DNA from: Smittium mucronatum
Taxonomy: Eukaryota; Kickxellomycota; Harpellomycetes; Harpellales; Legeriomycetaceae
NCBI GenBank assembly: GCA_001953115.1
Contig: LSSL01000016.1
Location: forward strand, 1-64,000
Direction: 5' to 3'
Length of the DNA: 64,000 bases
Part shown: positions 26,030 to 37,500 of the stretch, one piece after another
Layout of the letters: every line of letters begins with the position of its first letter
Numbering within the stretch: the stretch's first letter is position 1
Program-made: the position numbers and the translations under genes
Notes under the pieces: model-generated
Told to the model about the DNA's origin: nothing
Databases searched by the model: none
Seen by the model: only the letters and a program-made list of their open reading frames with translations

Positions 26030-26835
26030 CCTCTAATTGGTCCTTTAACATCACACACATCCTCTCCCGCTAACATTTGATTGTTGTTGGTGGTTTCTAA
26101 TTGCTTTGGCAAGAATTGCAGCGTCGGTGCTTTGCACCGAAACAGGTTTTCTTAAGGGAACATTTTGAGTACAAACCTGCTGACACCTGTGAAAGGGCTT
26201 GCAAATACTGGATCACTTCTCAGGATTTTTGCTGGAATCCAAGAAATTCTTATAATCTTGACCCATAAGCCCTTGATGCCTGAATTGATAAGCTGCATCA
26301 GTTTTCTCGGCAAACCCATTCCCTTATGAATATTTTTTAATAGACCTTGTGTGGCAAAAGTGGCAATCTCCGACAGTTTGAACATCATGGTATTGTCAAA
26401 ATTAATTTTTGGGTCATCAATTTTGAGCTTCCAAGTTTCTTAGATACTGCAGTTTAAGTATAAACCGATGAAAATAGTAGCTTGGTCCAACAAAACCTAA
26501 ATTCCATGCAGGTTAGCTTCTAATTTCCTCACTGCCTTTGATTCTGAATCTTTTAGCAGCGGTGGCAGGTATTTAATTGGAAATATTTTTGGAAACGCTT
26601 AAGTTGCGTTTTTTCTCTCGCCCTTCGTCAGAGATGTGAGGAAAAAAACTTTTCGATAGAGGGAAGAGCTTCAATGAGCTCTGGGTATACTTGGAGATCC
26701 ATAGCTGTGGTCCTTGTGGTTACGATCTGGTCCTCATGCTCCTGAAATTTAGCCTTTTTAAGCGATAACTGATCTAATTTTTCAGATAGGCCTTTAATTA
26801 GCGTAAAGCTTCATCTCTCTTGGTTTTATACTCAA
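26030..26835 (-). pseudogene. Gag-like remnant of the DIRS-type element
   Basis: From about 26750 on the minus strand, a broken frame contains a sequence reading VYPELIEALPSIEKFFSSHL and, after a frameshift, FPIKYLPPLL. This resembles a conserved block near the N-terminal half of DIRS gag proteins (acidic/aromatic stretch, then a proline-rich ending). Downstream, an ATG-initiated 78-codon piece at 26388-26152 and a piece running to 26021 follow, ending in a C-tract (Pro codons) at the assembly gap. Gag would package the element RNA. Several stops and frameshifts make it non-functional. The family assignment rests on position upstream of the reverse transcriptase as much as on the motif. Confidence 0.55.
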
Positions 26836-26840
26836 TATCC

Positions 26841-29800
26841 ATGTAAAAGTTATTACTGAATGAAAATATTTGAAAATATTTCAAGCTGATAGAGAAAATT
26901 TGTGAAAAAAAAGACGATAAGGATAGTATATTCAGTACTTACGACGAATATACCAATTTTCTTTAGTTTCATTTATTTTATTAAGAGTTTTATTTGGTTT
27001 TTGAAAGTTTGGTGTATTATCCAATAAAAGATTATATATTTTAATATGACCACCCTATGAATTATAATAAAAATCAAATCCAATTGTTAAGGATCGAATA
27101 CAAATATTCTTTAAACCAACATAAATAATATAAGTACAATTTTTTCTTTCAAAAATTTTCATCTTTCTATTTTATCACACACTTTGATTCTAAAAAACTT
27201 GAAAAAATGTTGTTCTATGACCAATTTTTAAATACTATACTTAGAAAATATATATTATTAGATAAACTTATATTCGATTTTCTATAAATAAAATTTATAT
27301 TTAAATCAGAATATTTTTTTAAATTTTTTTCAATAATTGACTAAGTTTTAATTGTGTATTTTTTTTATCATATGTTATTAGCGATTATTTTCTCATATCA
27401 TCTATACATAGTTTTTTTCCAATTAATGAAATTTGATTTTTTTAAAGTTTTTTTTCTCTCTATTAGTAACATTATAGATTATTTTTTGATTATAAATTTA
27501 TTATTTAATAGAAGAAATTGTTTTAGGAAGAAAAAATTTATAAAACAAATTTATAAAATAAAATAGCCTTGCTTAAGCCTCTCAACGAATTTCAATTAAC
27601 AGTAATTTAATTAACACCAAAATTTCCAAAAAAAAACTCTTAACAGATAAAAGCTTATTCAGCCTGTTGATTAATTTTTTAAAATTTATTTAAATTATGG
27701 TAAAAGATATATTTTTAATTGAAATAAATGTACAAAACATATTTTTTATATTTTTATATATCAAATCATGAAATCAATCATTTATTTCGATGAAAGTATA
27801 AGTACCATTGTTAAAAATAATATGGGTTTAAATTTAAATATAAAAAATAAAAATAAAACCTAGATTTCGTTTTATTCTTTTATTCTTTTCTTCTATTAAA
27901 ATTTTAAACTTATGAAAAATATTTTTTGACGTTACTTTTTACTAATTTTAGTTTATTGAAAATCAATTCTTATTAAAATATATAAATTGTTAATCGATAT
28001 CGAGGAATAAATAATAATTTATATTGTTAAAGAAAAGTTTTCATATTAAGTACACCTCACTTCAACTCTATATACCTTTTTAAATATGATAATGGTTAAC
28101 CATGTTGTATTTTAAGACTACTCATAATTACAAAAAAACTTGAAATTTTTTTATTTTAATTTTAACTTTGAAATTTTAGAATCATGATAAAATTAAATAT
28201 GCCTCCTTCTTGAAGAATAATGGGGTTTCACTTATTTTATAATATCAGGACTTAAAATTTTCTTTTATAATTTTATTTTTTACATTTCAGAAGAAAGATT
28301 TATTTTATAATTAATATTTTTGAAATAATTTTATTGTTATATTCCGCGAAACTGATCTTATTACATGATATCCATTTATGTCTTAAAACTTATTTATTGA
28401 ACAAAAAATAATTAATTAATAAGTAAATAATCTACATATTTGTCTTTTTTTTTTGAATTTTTATCCATTTAAAAAAGAGGATTATTATACTTATTTGATT
28501 TAGGATTTTTATATATTTATAACGAATACTGTTTTTTTTTGTATTCGACTTGTAAAAAAATATAAAAGACTAAAAACTATAATTTACCATTTACTATTGA
28601 TTAATTAATTATCATAAACGGAAATCATTTTATTTATTTTTTATGAATAGAAAAAAAAAATTACTATCAATATTTTTTTTTATTACCATAAATTTGTTTT
28701 TTAAATAAGTATTTTTAAATAACTAAATATCGGATAATAAATTCTTATTAATGTAAAGATTATGAATATGAAAATAATATTTTTTATATATACTAATAAA
28801 ACTCATACGTACGTTTAAATAGATTATTTTATTTATTAAAAAAATATAATAAAAATACTAATATTAATAAATTTTATTTTTTGAAGATATTTGCAAGTAA
28901 AATAAATTCAAAATTTTAGACATATACTTCTTATAATTTTTTAAAAGTTATACTTCGATTAAAAGAAGCTTTATGTAAATATCCAAAATTTACAAGAGTT
29001 TTTTTTTTATATTTTTTTGGAATTATACAGAAAAAAAATAATAAAGTTTTTTTACTTATTATTGTAATATATTTTCCGCATAAAAATTTTAATATAAATC
29101 TCAAGATAATTAGACAGAAATATAAATAAATATATAATTAAAACACCAAAAAATTAAAACCTTAATGAGTTTTTTTTAATAAAAATCGATTTAATTATAT
29201 TGATTGTATTATAATGATATAGCAACATAAAATATTTAAAAGTAAATATTCGTATAAAATATTTGAAATTTAATTATTTTTTCAAAAATTTATACTCTAT
29301 TTAAAAATTTATATTATTTGGCCAAATATTCCAATGAATATTTCTAAATTAGATTATATATTTCTTTTTCTTTAAAGACGCTTTCGAATTAATAAAAATA
29401 TCCAACCAAATTTACAAAAAAAAAGTTTAAATCCATTTTACCTGCAAATGCCAAGCTAAACTTTTATATGTTGTAAAATATATTGACAGAATCGATTATA
29501 ATAGTATAAATATAATGCATATGTATATACTAAATTTTTTGATAGATCACTTTTTTTATATCAAAATAAAAAAATATTTATCAATTTAAAAAGAGCCAGT
29601 ATAAATATTATTTATCAGTCTATATTCATTTTACATAAATATTAGATAAAAAACAATATTCAATATTTTTTTTAATTTTTTAATTTTTATTTAATGAAGA
29701 TTTTTGAAAAATTCCAAAACAGTCATACCCCTCTTTAGCAAAATTTGAATCCAAATATAAATTGTAAACTTAAATAATCTTTGACATTTAGAATAGCAAA

Positions 29801-30679
29801 TATAATTTTTTTAATAGGTTTTTAATAATTGGCTAGTATTACGAAAGTTTGTTTCAAATTAGTTATTTTTTGGTTATAATGAGGTGAATGCAGTTTTTTT
29901 TGCAGATGATATTTAACTTATTTTGCGATATAAAGATGCAATTAGATTTATTTATGAATTTTTTAATTACATTTTTTTTATTGTGTGAGGTCATATATGT
30001 TTTTGATTTCATTATTAGGTATTTATTTTTGATTAAATTCGGTCTTATAAATCTTTTTTGGATAAAATCTATGGATTTCCTCCATCTTATGTAGAAGTTT
30101 GAAATTAATCAAACTGTAAGAATTCAATTAATTAAAATTATTTTAATAAAAGTATTTGAATAAGTAATCTTTAAAGGTGTTAAGCAAAGAAGAAGAGTGT
30201 TAATAAAAATAATCGAATGATTTCAAGAATTCACGCTTCAAGACTTTCTTGAATTAGCTTTTGAAAAGCTACAAATTAAATTTATAGATCCTTCTGAAAT
30301 CCTTATATTAACCGAATATAAAACCAAAAAAGTTTTTCCAGTTTGTGAAACATAACTTTAAAATATGATACAAGTTTTATTAAATAAACATTAATTGAAA
30401 TTTCACCATGTATAAAAACTAAAGTGAAAAAAAATCATACATGGAGTTAATTTAAAAATTAGTAAAAATATAGTTATATTAGCTAGGCTTTATGAAACTA
30501 AAATGCGGGAAATAATTGTATTGTGAGAGCTAAACCAGAAGTTTCAAAAGGAAGCTTGGTCAGAAATTTTGTAATATCTGAAATTTCAAATAGAAAAGTT
30601 ATTGTAATTGCAGGAAAGATCATGAAAAGATCAAAAAAAGTTTTCCTACAAAAGAAAGTAAAATTTTGAGGGTTTTTAG
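26841..30679. other. AT-rich DNA without recognisable genes
   Basis: Frames are at most 70 codons and of low complexity. From about 30170 to 30670 composition becomes a little less AT-rich and short protein-like pieces appear (for example FLELAFEKLQIKFIDPSEIL near 30250, and KPEVSKGSLVRNFVIS near 30535). They lie just upstream of the pogo-type transposase and may be part of the same dead insertion, but I cannot assign them. Confidence 0.6.
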
Positions 30680-31402
30680 TCCAAAATCGCTGAAATAAAA
30701 AAAATAATTCTTAAATGTATTGAGTTTGGTAAAATATCTAACACCTTTCCCCAATCTATAGTAATAAAAAAAGCACATCAAATATCTCGGAACTTAGATA
30801 TTGCTGATTTCAGTTCATATAATGGGTGGAACTACAGATTTATCAAAAGAAATCTTATAAAAGTCTTAACTTTATTTGGCGGAGAGGTATAATAAATAAT
30901 TTCGATTCAGGTATTCTAACTGAGCTTGAAAATATGCGATCTATGATTGGCGATTATAATCCAGATATTTTTTTTAACATTGGTGAAACAGGAATTTTTT
31001 TCGGTTAGTCCCAATATAACTGTTTATTCCTTTCAGAAGATAAATAAATGTAAGGGGGGGACAAAAAAAATAAAGACAGAGTCATTTTATTGATTTTTAG
31101 TAGCTCTACTGGAATAGTCAAAATCCTTATATCTATGATATGGAGAAGCAAAAAATCTGGCATACACTTGAGGAAAATAATTCCGAATTCCCTATTTTAA
31201 ATAGGAAATTTTTTGGATGGATACCATCGTATTTAAAATATGGGGGTTTTTTTTATTTGAAGCTACTACGAAAAGTTTTAATGACTAATTTTATCATTTA
31301 CTTGATAATGCTCCAGGATATGCTTCGGATACTGAAGATGATAGTATTAGAGCTATTTTTTCTCTTCCAAATTCACTTCTCCTAAGAATAAAACGAATAT
31401 GA
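30680..31402 (+). pseudogene. Decayed pogo/Tigger-type transposase
   Basis: Three frames must be combined. At 30680-30889 a CENP-B-like helix-turn-helix reads KKAHQISRNLDIADF then NGWNYRFIKRN, matching the DNA-binding half of pogo/Tigger transposases. After a frameshift, DYNPDIFFNIGETGIFF (to 31008) matches the first catalytic motif N-x-D-E-T-G, with the Asp replaced by Gly at 30982-30984. At 31060-31197 KNKDRVILLIF and SKKSGIHL follow the family pattern K-D-R-x-T-x-L-L and G-K-S-K-x-P. At 31289-31399 LLDNAPGYASD holds the second catalytic Asp (31304-31306), with the usual His replaced by Tyr. The third Asp is not visible. The enzyme would have cut and pasted a TA-flanked element. I did not find its terminal repeats. 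Confidence 0.75.
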
Positions 31403-32620
31403 AATCACGGGAGATTTTTAAAAAAGCTATAAATATAAATTAATTAAATTTATTTTAGATTTTTATGATCTGATAATGGAAAAAAAGTAATTCTCCAAGA
31501 AAAATCCTAAAAAATAATTATTGTAGATTCTGGAGTCTCATTAAGTAAACAACTAGCGTATTTGATGTTTCAGAATTATTACATAAGCCCTGCAATAATT
31601 TCACATTTAATAAAAACACCTTATTGTTTTTCAAATTAGAAATAATTCCAATCTCTGAAGAAATAATTTATAAAAAATTACAACGGAATTAATAAGAAAA
31701 ATAAAAACCAAGTTTAAAAAATGGTTATCTGATTTTTCTGATATAATAAAAAAAAATTCTAGAAAATTACGACATCGAGGAAAAAATAGATCAGCAAAAA
31801 TTAAAAAAGATTTTAAACTTGGATAAAAACCATAAAATTGAATATGGCAACTCGACTATCTAATAAATCGATATTGCTATCACTATTACACTATAAAAAT
31901 CAAAAAATAAATAATATTAGTATAAAAAACCAGACAACTGAAAAAAATAATGTGACATAAAATAAATATTTTGAAAATTAAACTAAAACTTTAGGAAATA
32001 ACTTATCAAATTTTATACAATAGATTGGTGTCATCGAAGTTACTATTTTTTAATTAAAATTTGAATACGAATGTAAATGGGGTAAATTAATTCTTCAAAA
32101 TATGACTTTAAAACAAATAGTATACGAGGAATTTAGTTGTTAAACTATTACCATCAAATATAGTAAAAAAGATGAAAGAGAAAAGACAAATCCTATCCAT
32201 GATTTCTTTATTTAGTTTTTTAAGGGCTAATACTATAATTTTTGAATATTTAATTGTTTTTTAAAATTTCTGAAACCCTAAAATACATCACTTATACATT
32301 CATTTAAGAATATTTTTGGTTTATATTCTATTTTAGCTTAAATTCTAAAAATTTCCTTAAATGTATCTCTAAATTACACTAGTAAAATCTTTTAAAATGT
32401 ATAATTTTCAATTGAGTAAAACTAATAATTTTTTTTTAAATCATATATCAACGAAAGCCTGACTTTTTTAGCGTAAAATAATTAAGATTATTTTTATTGG
32501 AAATATTTAGAACAATTTTTTTATAGCACATACATATTATTCCGTGTGATCTAGTTCTAAAGAAATAAGGATGTTTTGGATAAGATAAATGTAAATACTA
32601 TTCAATAAAATTAAATAAGA
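31403..32620. other. AT-rich DNA, possible tail of the pogo-type insertion
   Basis: There is no open frame of note. Near 31680-31830 a broken plus-strand stretch contains a basic run (KTKFKKWLSDFSDIIKKN) that might be the C-terminal region of the transposase, but I cannot confirm it. The rest holds nothing I recognise. Confidence 0.5.
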
Positions 32621-32645
32621 TTGTGTTGTGTTGTGTTGTGTTGTT
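32621..32645. repeat. TTGTG pentamer microsatellite
   Basis: Four perfect TTGTG units followed by TTGTT, about 120 bp upstream of the tRNA-like sequences. Confidence 0.9.
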
Positions 32646-32740
32646 TGGATAATAATTGATAAAGTTGAATAATCGTTATTTATAAAATCAAATATTTTAT
32701 TTCATTGATAATTTTTACGCCTATAAAATTTGGCAAGTTT

Positions 32741-32996
32741 ACCAAAGAAGTACTGAGTCTCAAAATTTTTATTTGCATTATCAAAATAAAATCTGGGTTC
32801 GAACTTAGACTGGTTATTATATTAATTTTAATGTTTAGTTATTAACATTAATTTTTTGTATCGTGTGCTTTTGTCTGAGTAAGTTTGCTTTAAATTTAAT
32901 AATCTCAGGTTCAAACCCCACAAGTTGCAATAAACAAGTTAGCGTTGTCTGCATCAAACATGTAATATAATTGGTGCTGATAACGCCAACTTGTTT
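32741..32996 (+). mobile_element. Possible tRNA-derived SINE-like sequence
   Basis: At about 32870 TGTCTGAGTAAG resembles an RNA polymerase III A box, and about 40 bp further on GGTTCAAACCCC is a close B box followed by CACAAGTTGC. A second pair lies upstream: TACTGAGTCTC near 32746 and GGTTCGAAC near 32809. Neither folds into a proper tRNA, since the T stem does not pair, so functional tRNA genes are unlikely. Downstream sits a 15-bp inverted repeat. Two tRNA-like heads and a structured body suggest a SINE or decayed tRNA-derived repeat, but only one locus is in view. Confidence 0.3.
32932..32996. repeat. 15-bp inverted repeat (hairpin) downstream of the B box
   Basis: AAACAAGTTAGCGTT at 32932-32946 and AACGCCAACTTGTTT at 32982-32996 pair at 14 of 15 positions around a 35-base loop. 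Its GC content is high for the neighbourhood, which makes chance less likely. Confidence 0.7.
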
Positions 32997-34399
32997 CAAA
33001 GAATTTATTTTTGATTATTTGTGTAGTAATTAACTCAATGTCGTAAAAATTTCAAAAAAAAAAAGTTGATATTCGTGTACTTAACATCAAAATAGTTTCT
33101 TTATTCAATAATATTTAGTTATCAGTTATTATAGTACGTTTATAAAGCTAGTTTTAATTTTCAATAGCAAAAAAAAGGTCATAATTTTTTTTTTTAGAAA
33201 TATAAAAAATAAAAAATAAAATTTACGTTAAAAAAAAGAAAAAATTGGCTATTAAGATTTAGAATAACAATTTATTTTTTCGTAGACATTAATTATTATT
33301 GAATTTTTTCTGATAAAAAAATTTGAAAATATCTCGATTAAATTAAATGGAAAGTTTCTATACATTTGTTGTATAATTCAATTAAAAAATAATCACTTTT
33401 ATTATGAAGAAAAATTAAAAAGTAAATTTTTTTTATTATAAATTAATCATAGTTAAATTAAGTTATAAAAAAAAATTCTTATATTATAGTTATCAAATAA
33501 AATAAATATTTGTTAATATGAATATATTTTTGACACTTTTTCCTTTTAAATTTCTTGATCGTTTAATTTTCTAAAAAAAGGAAATTTTCGTCAATTTTTT
33601 TAATTTTTAAATTAAATTTTCTAGTAATATAAATAACATTATTTTGGAATAGTATATAAAATGCCTTTTATATTATTATAAATATTTTTTCAAAAAAATA
33701 AATTGATGAAAATTTATATGTATTTTAATTATAATTTTATAATCACTTTTTCTCAGATTAATAGTAAAAATTTATTTATAGTTTTAAAAATAACCATATT
33801 TTTTCATAAGATAAATATATAAAAAATCCACACAAGATCCTACAAATAATATATATTTTTATTTTTTTCAGAAATTAATTCTTTAAATGAGAAAATAAAT
33901 TAATATATTACAATATTAATAAAACGTTTTTAAGTTTCAATGTAAAGATTTTTATCATTTAATTTCTTGGATTTGAAGTAATATAAATATATTTACCGAA
34001 TTCTGATTTTAAAATATTTTTGGAATTTTTTTACACTCAAATTTTTGCGAAATCTTTAACAGAAAAAAATTAAAGGTGCCAATATAAATTTAACAAATTT
34101 TTGATTATAAAATTTATGAATTATCCTCATTTATATAACATCATATAAATAAAGTAAAAAAAAATCACATAGAGGTAATATTACTGAATATTAACTATTA
34201 ATAAATATATAATTAAAAATGAAATTTTATAAATATATATACGGTGTAAAAGATTAGAATAAAAACATATATTTAATGAAATTTATCTAATTTTATGGAA
34301 AAATGATGTTCATGTTTTTTAATTTTAATAATATTGTAAGGATCGGTTTTATTATTAGGGAAAAGATATGGTTGCTAAAGAAGGAAACAAAAAATAAAT

Positions 34400-34590
34400 T
34401 TTAAAAGTTTAATTCCCAAAAGCGGAAGTCGGTTCTCTATTTATATCTCTACGGGATCTGAGTTATGTTTCATGCGTGCATCTTAGGGCTATAGTAGTAT
34501 AATTATAGCTGGGAAATTTCAGCTTAATATTTCTATCCCAAAAGGATCTGAGTCATGTTTGATACTTGAAACATAAGGCCTTTTTATTTA
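34400..34590. repeat. Diverged direct duplication of about 100 bp
   Basis: CGGGATCTGAGTTATGTTTCAT (around 34454; quoted words shared are GGATCTGAG and ATGTTT) recurs as AGGATCTGAGTCATGTTTGAT around 34543, each preceded by TATTTCTA/TATCTCTA and followed by an AGGGC/AAGGCC word. This suggests two tandem, decayed repeat units. Confidence 0.45.
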
Positions 34591-37500
34591 GTTCTAATCG
34601 AATAATTACAATATATATAAAGTTATTTATTCATTTAATGATTTTTTCAATAAATATTGAAATAAAAATTCATAATTTTAAAAAAAATAGAAAATTGGTT
34701 TCCAAGATGTATGTTGACAAATAAAATTCTATATAACACAGATTATATAAAAAAAAGGGTTAAAGAAATTTAAAAAGTAAAATTTATTTTTATTATATCC
34801 CATGAGTTTTTCAATATTTATTAAATGGTTTGATAAAATGAAATTATTTAATAAAAATAATATTTTTCATCAAATTTTAAATTTAGTTCTTTAAATTATG
34901 ATTTAATGTGGGAGAATAGCAATAAATACTTCTATTTCTTTATTAATGCGGATAATAAAAAATTTATCTGGTATATCTCATTATCTGACTAAAGTAGATA
35001 TTGAAAATTATTTAAATATATTCTGAGATATGGTAAAATATTTTCAAACATTTTTTCAGAAATAAACTTCGATATCCCATAATCTTATATATTTCCAAAA
35101 ATAGAATAAAAAAAACTTTAAGCCAAATCTTTTGTTTTATATTGTGATCAATTTAAAAATTAATTCCATATTTCATTATACTATAAGAAATTTATCAATT
35201 TCAATAAATTAGGACCGACAATTGATTATATTTTAAAAGAATATAAAAAAGAAATTAAAGATTATATATAATCTATTATATAATTTTTCACATTTTAAAA
35301 TTAATTATAGTAAATGAATTAGGATAAACAGTAAAATGCGCTAATTTAGCTTAAATCGGATTTTTTAGAAAGTTACATGACAATGTATCGAATACTATAA
35401 AAAAATTTAAAAATTTGACTTTTTTTTTCTTCATCCATACTGTAATCTGAAAATATATGTAAAACAAGACCTTTTTAATATTTATACAAAATAAAGGACA
35501 GAATAGCTCAATAAAGAGCTTAAATTTTAAAATAATAAACCCCCCCCCCAATACATATTTAAATCAAAAAACAGTAATTTGATTTCTTCCGTTTAAAATA
35601 TAATGGAGTGAGGAATTTTCTGGGTAAAAATTAAAATCCATAAAATGATAGATTATAAATGTTTTTATTTATTTTCATTTAAATATTAATAAGTGTCTCA
35701 AGTACTTAGCTCATAAATAAGGCCTAATTATCTATTATTGGATTATTGCTTTTTCCGTTATTTAAATATTTGATTTGATTTCAATATATTTATTTCAGAT
35801 GAAAAATTTTTCAGGAAATATAGTGCAAAAAAATAATAAAACTTTTTTTTTAATTAATACAGATGCGAATCGAAAAAATAAATGATGCTATATTCGAAGT
35901 TTAAATGCAATAATATCAAGAAAAAATGGTTCGAGAATCTATACTTTACCTTAAAAATATTTTTTTAAATATTAAATCTAACCACAAATTATTTTTGAAG
36001 TAATTTTTCTTGCTATAATATCTTTAAATTATAATTTTTTTATTAGATTAATAATATAAATTGAAACATTTTGTTTCTAAAATTCTATGTTTGTTTTTTG
36101 TTTCTTTGTGGGTATTAAGATATGAAAATCCTGTGATTAAAGTCAATCATATATTAATAATCAAAAAGAATAAATTCTTCATTAAAAGCATTAGAATTAA
36201 TGGAAATTTTGGTGCTTTAATACTTTTTTTACCCAAATTTGAGTTTTTTATATCTGATTCTGCCTTTCTATTCTAACTGTTTTTGAAATAAAAGTTATAT
36301 TTGTCATTTCAGTTCCTTTAATTTTTACTAAAAATAATTCACTTGTGTTCCCTTAGATTCTTAAAAATAATACAAAGAAAGATAATCACCTTTGAAGTTA
36401 TAAGTTTTTTTTTCCAAAATAAACACTTTTTTTTTGAAAAAATATATAAACTAATCGAAAGTTTGAATTTGATTTTTATAACTTGTTATATATATTTGCA
36501 ATTTCTATTTAAACAATGGATAATTCAAATATTCTAAATTAAAATAATGTTTTTCATTTTAAAACATTTCAAAATAATAATAATGTTGGTATCCTTAGAT
36601 TTTCCTCTGATAATCACCTATAAAATCAATGATTTTTGATGTATAATTTTCGTATCGGGATTTAAATATGTACTGTAACAAATAGAAGCCAATTAAACTG
36701 AAATTTCTATACATAAAAGAGGGAATTAAATTAATTTTTATTACAAAGATTTTTTTCTCCTTGTGAGTTTTTTATAGGAAAAACCTATCTTTTTTTTGCG
36801 AGTTTTTATTTTAAACAATTTATAATAGATTTTTATTTACAAATATTTTATTAAATTTTTAAATTAGATTAAATTAATTTATTAATAAATCTTGGTAAGA
36901 ATTAAGGTATTGAAGATCATTATTTTTCATTAAAAAATAAAATTAATTATCAATAAACGCAAAAATTCCATAGAATTAGTAAACTTAAAAAAAAAGTTCT
37001 ATCTTGAAATAAACGAAAATCCTACAATTAAAATAAAGTTACCAGTGGAGTAGTGGAAATAACCTGTGATAATATTTAGTAAATTCTTTAACTAATTTAT
37101 TTTATCTGTTTAATTATTTGTAGAGGGATTAAAAATGAACTATTCCACTTAATATATTTTTAATAACTTTAACCGATAATTTTTTTGTTAAATCTAAATT
37201 TTTTCAGTTCAGATTGAATTTATTTTTTGCTTTTTCCAAGATTTTTTTTTCGTCATATGCAAATTTTTTAAAATATACCCATATATTGAAAAAAATTTCT
37301 TTTTTTTTGCCATGGGTTTATTTTTAATCTCGATAAAAGTGAATAAAAACCCTAATAAAAAGTTACAAAATAAGTTATGATTTTTCAAAAAATAATTTCA
37401 TACTCAACTCCACCCCAAACTCTAGCAGATCCTAACCCACTGGGCATTGTTTCAATATTATTGTTTCTTTTATTAAATTTTTCTCTTTTCTTATATTGTT

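Larger units (their letters stand above)
22690..26840 (-). mobile_element. Decayed tyrosine-recombinase retrotransposon (DIRS/Ngaro type)
   Basis: Read on the minus strand, the block contains in order a gag-like region (26.8-26.0 kb), a sequence gap, a reverse transcriptase (25.4-24.6 kb), an RNase H (24.6-24.0 kb) and a tyrosine-recombinase-like region (23.4-22.7 kb). The order with recombinase last is the one described for Ngaro-type members. Every domain is broken by stops and frameshifts. Its base composition is clearly richer in G+C than the flanks, so the sharp GC step marks the insert. I could not find the terminal or internal complementary repeats that would define its ends, so the limits given are those of the coding similarity only. 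Confidence 0.75.

Noticed and set aside
25510..26112. Long open frames of Gly or Pro crossing the N run
   Set aside because: They exist only because N codons are not stops. The sequence is unknown and the lips are homopolymers.
32800..32930. tRNA genes suggested by GGTTCGAAC and GGTTCAAACC
   Set aside because: The T stems do not pair and no acceptor stem or anticodon arm can be built, so only tRNA-like promoter boxes are claimed.
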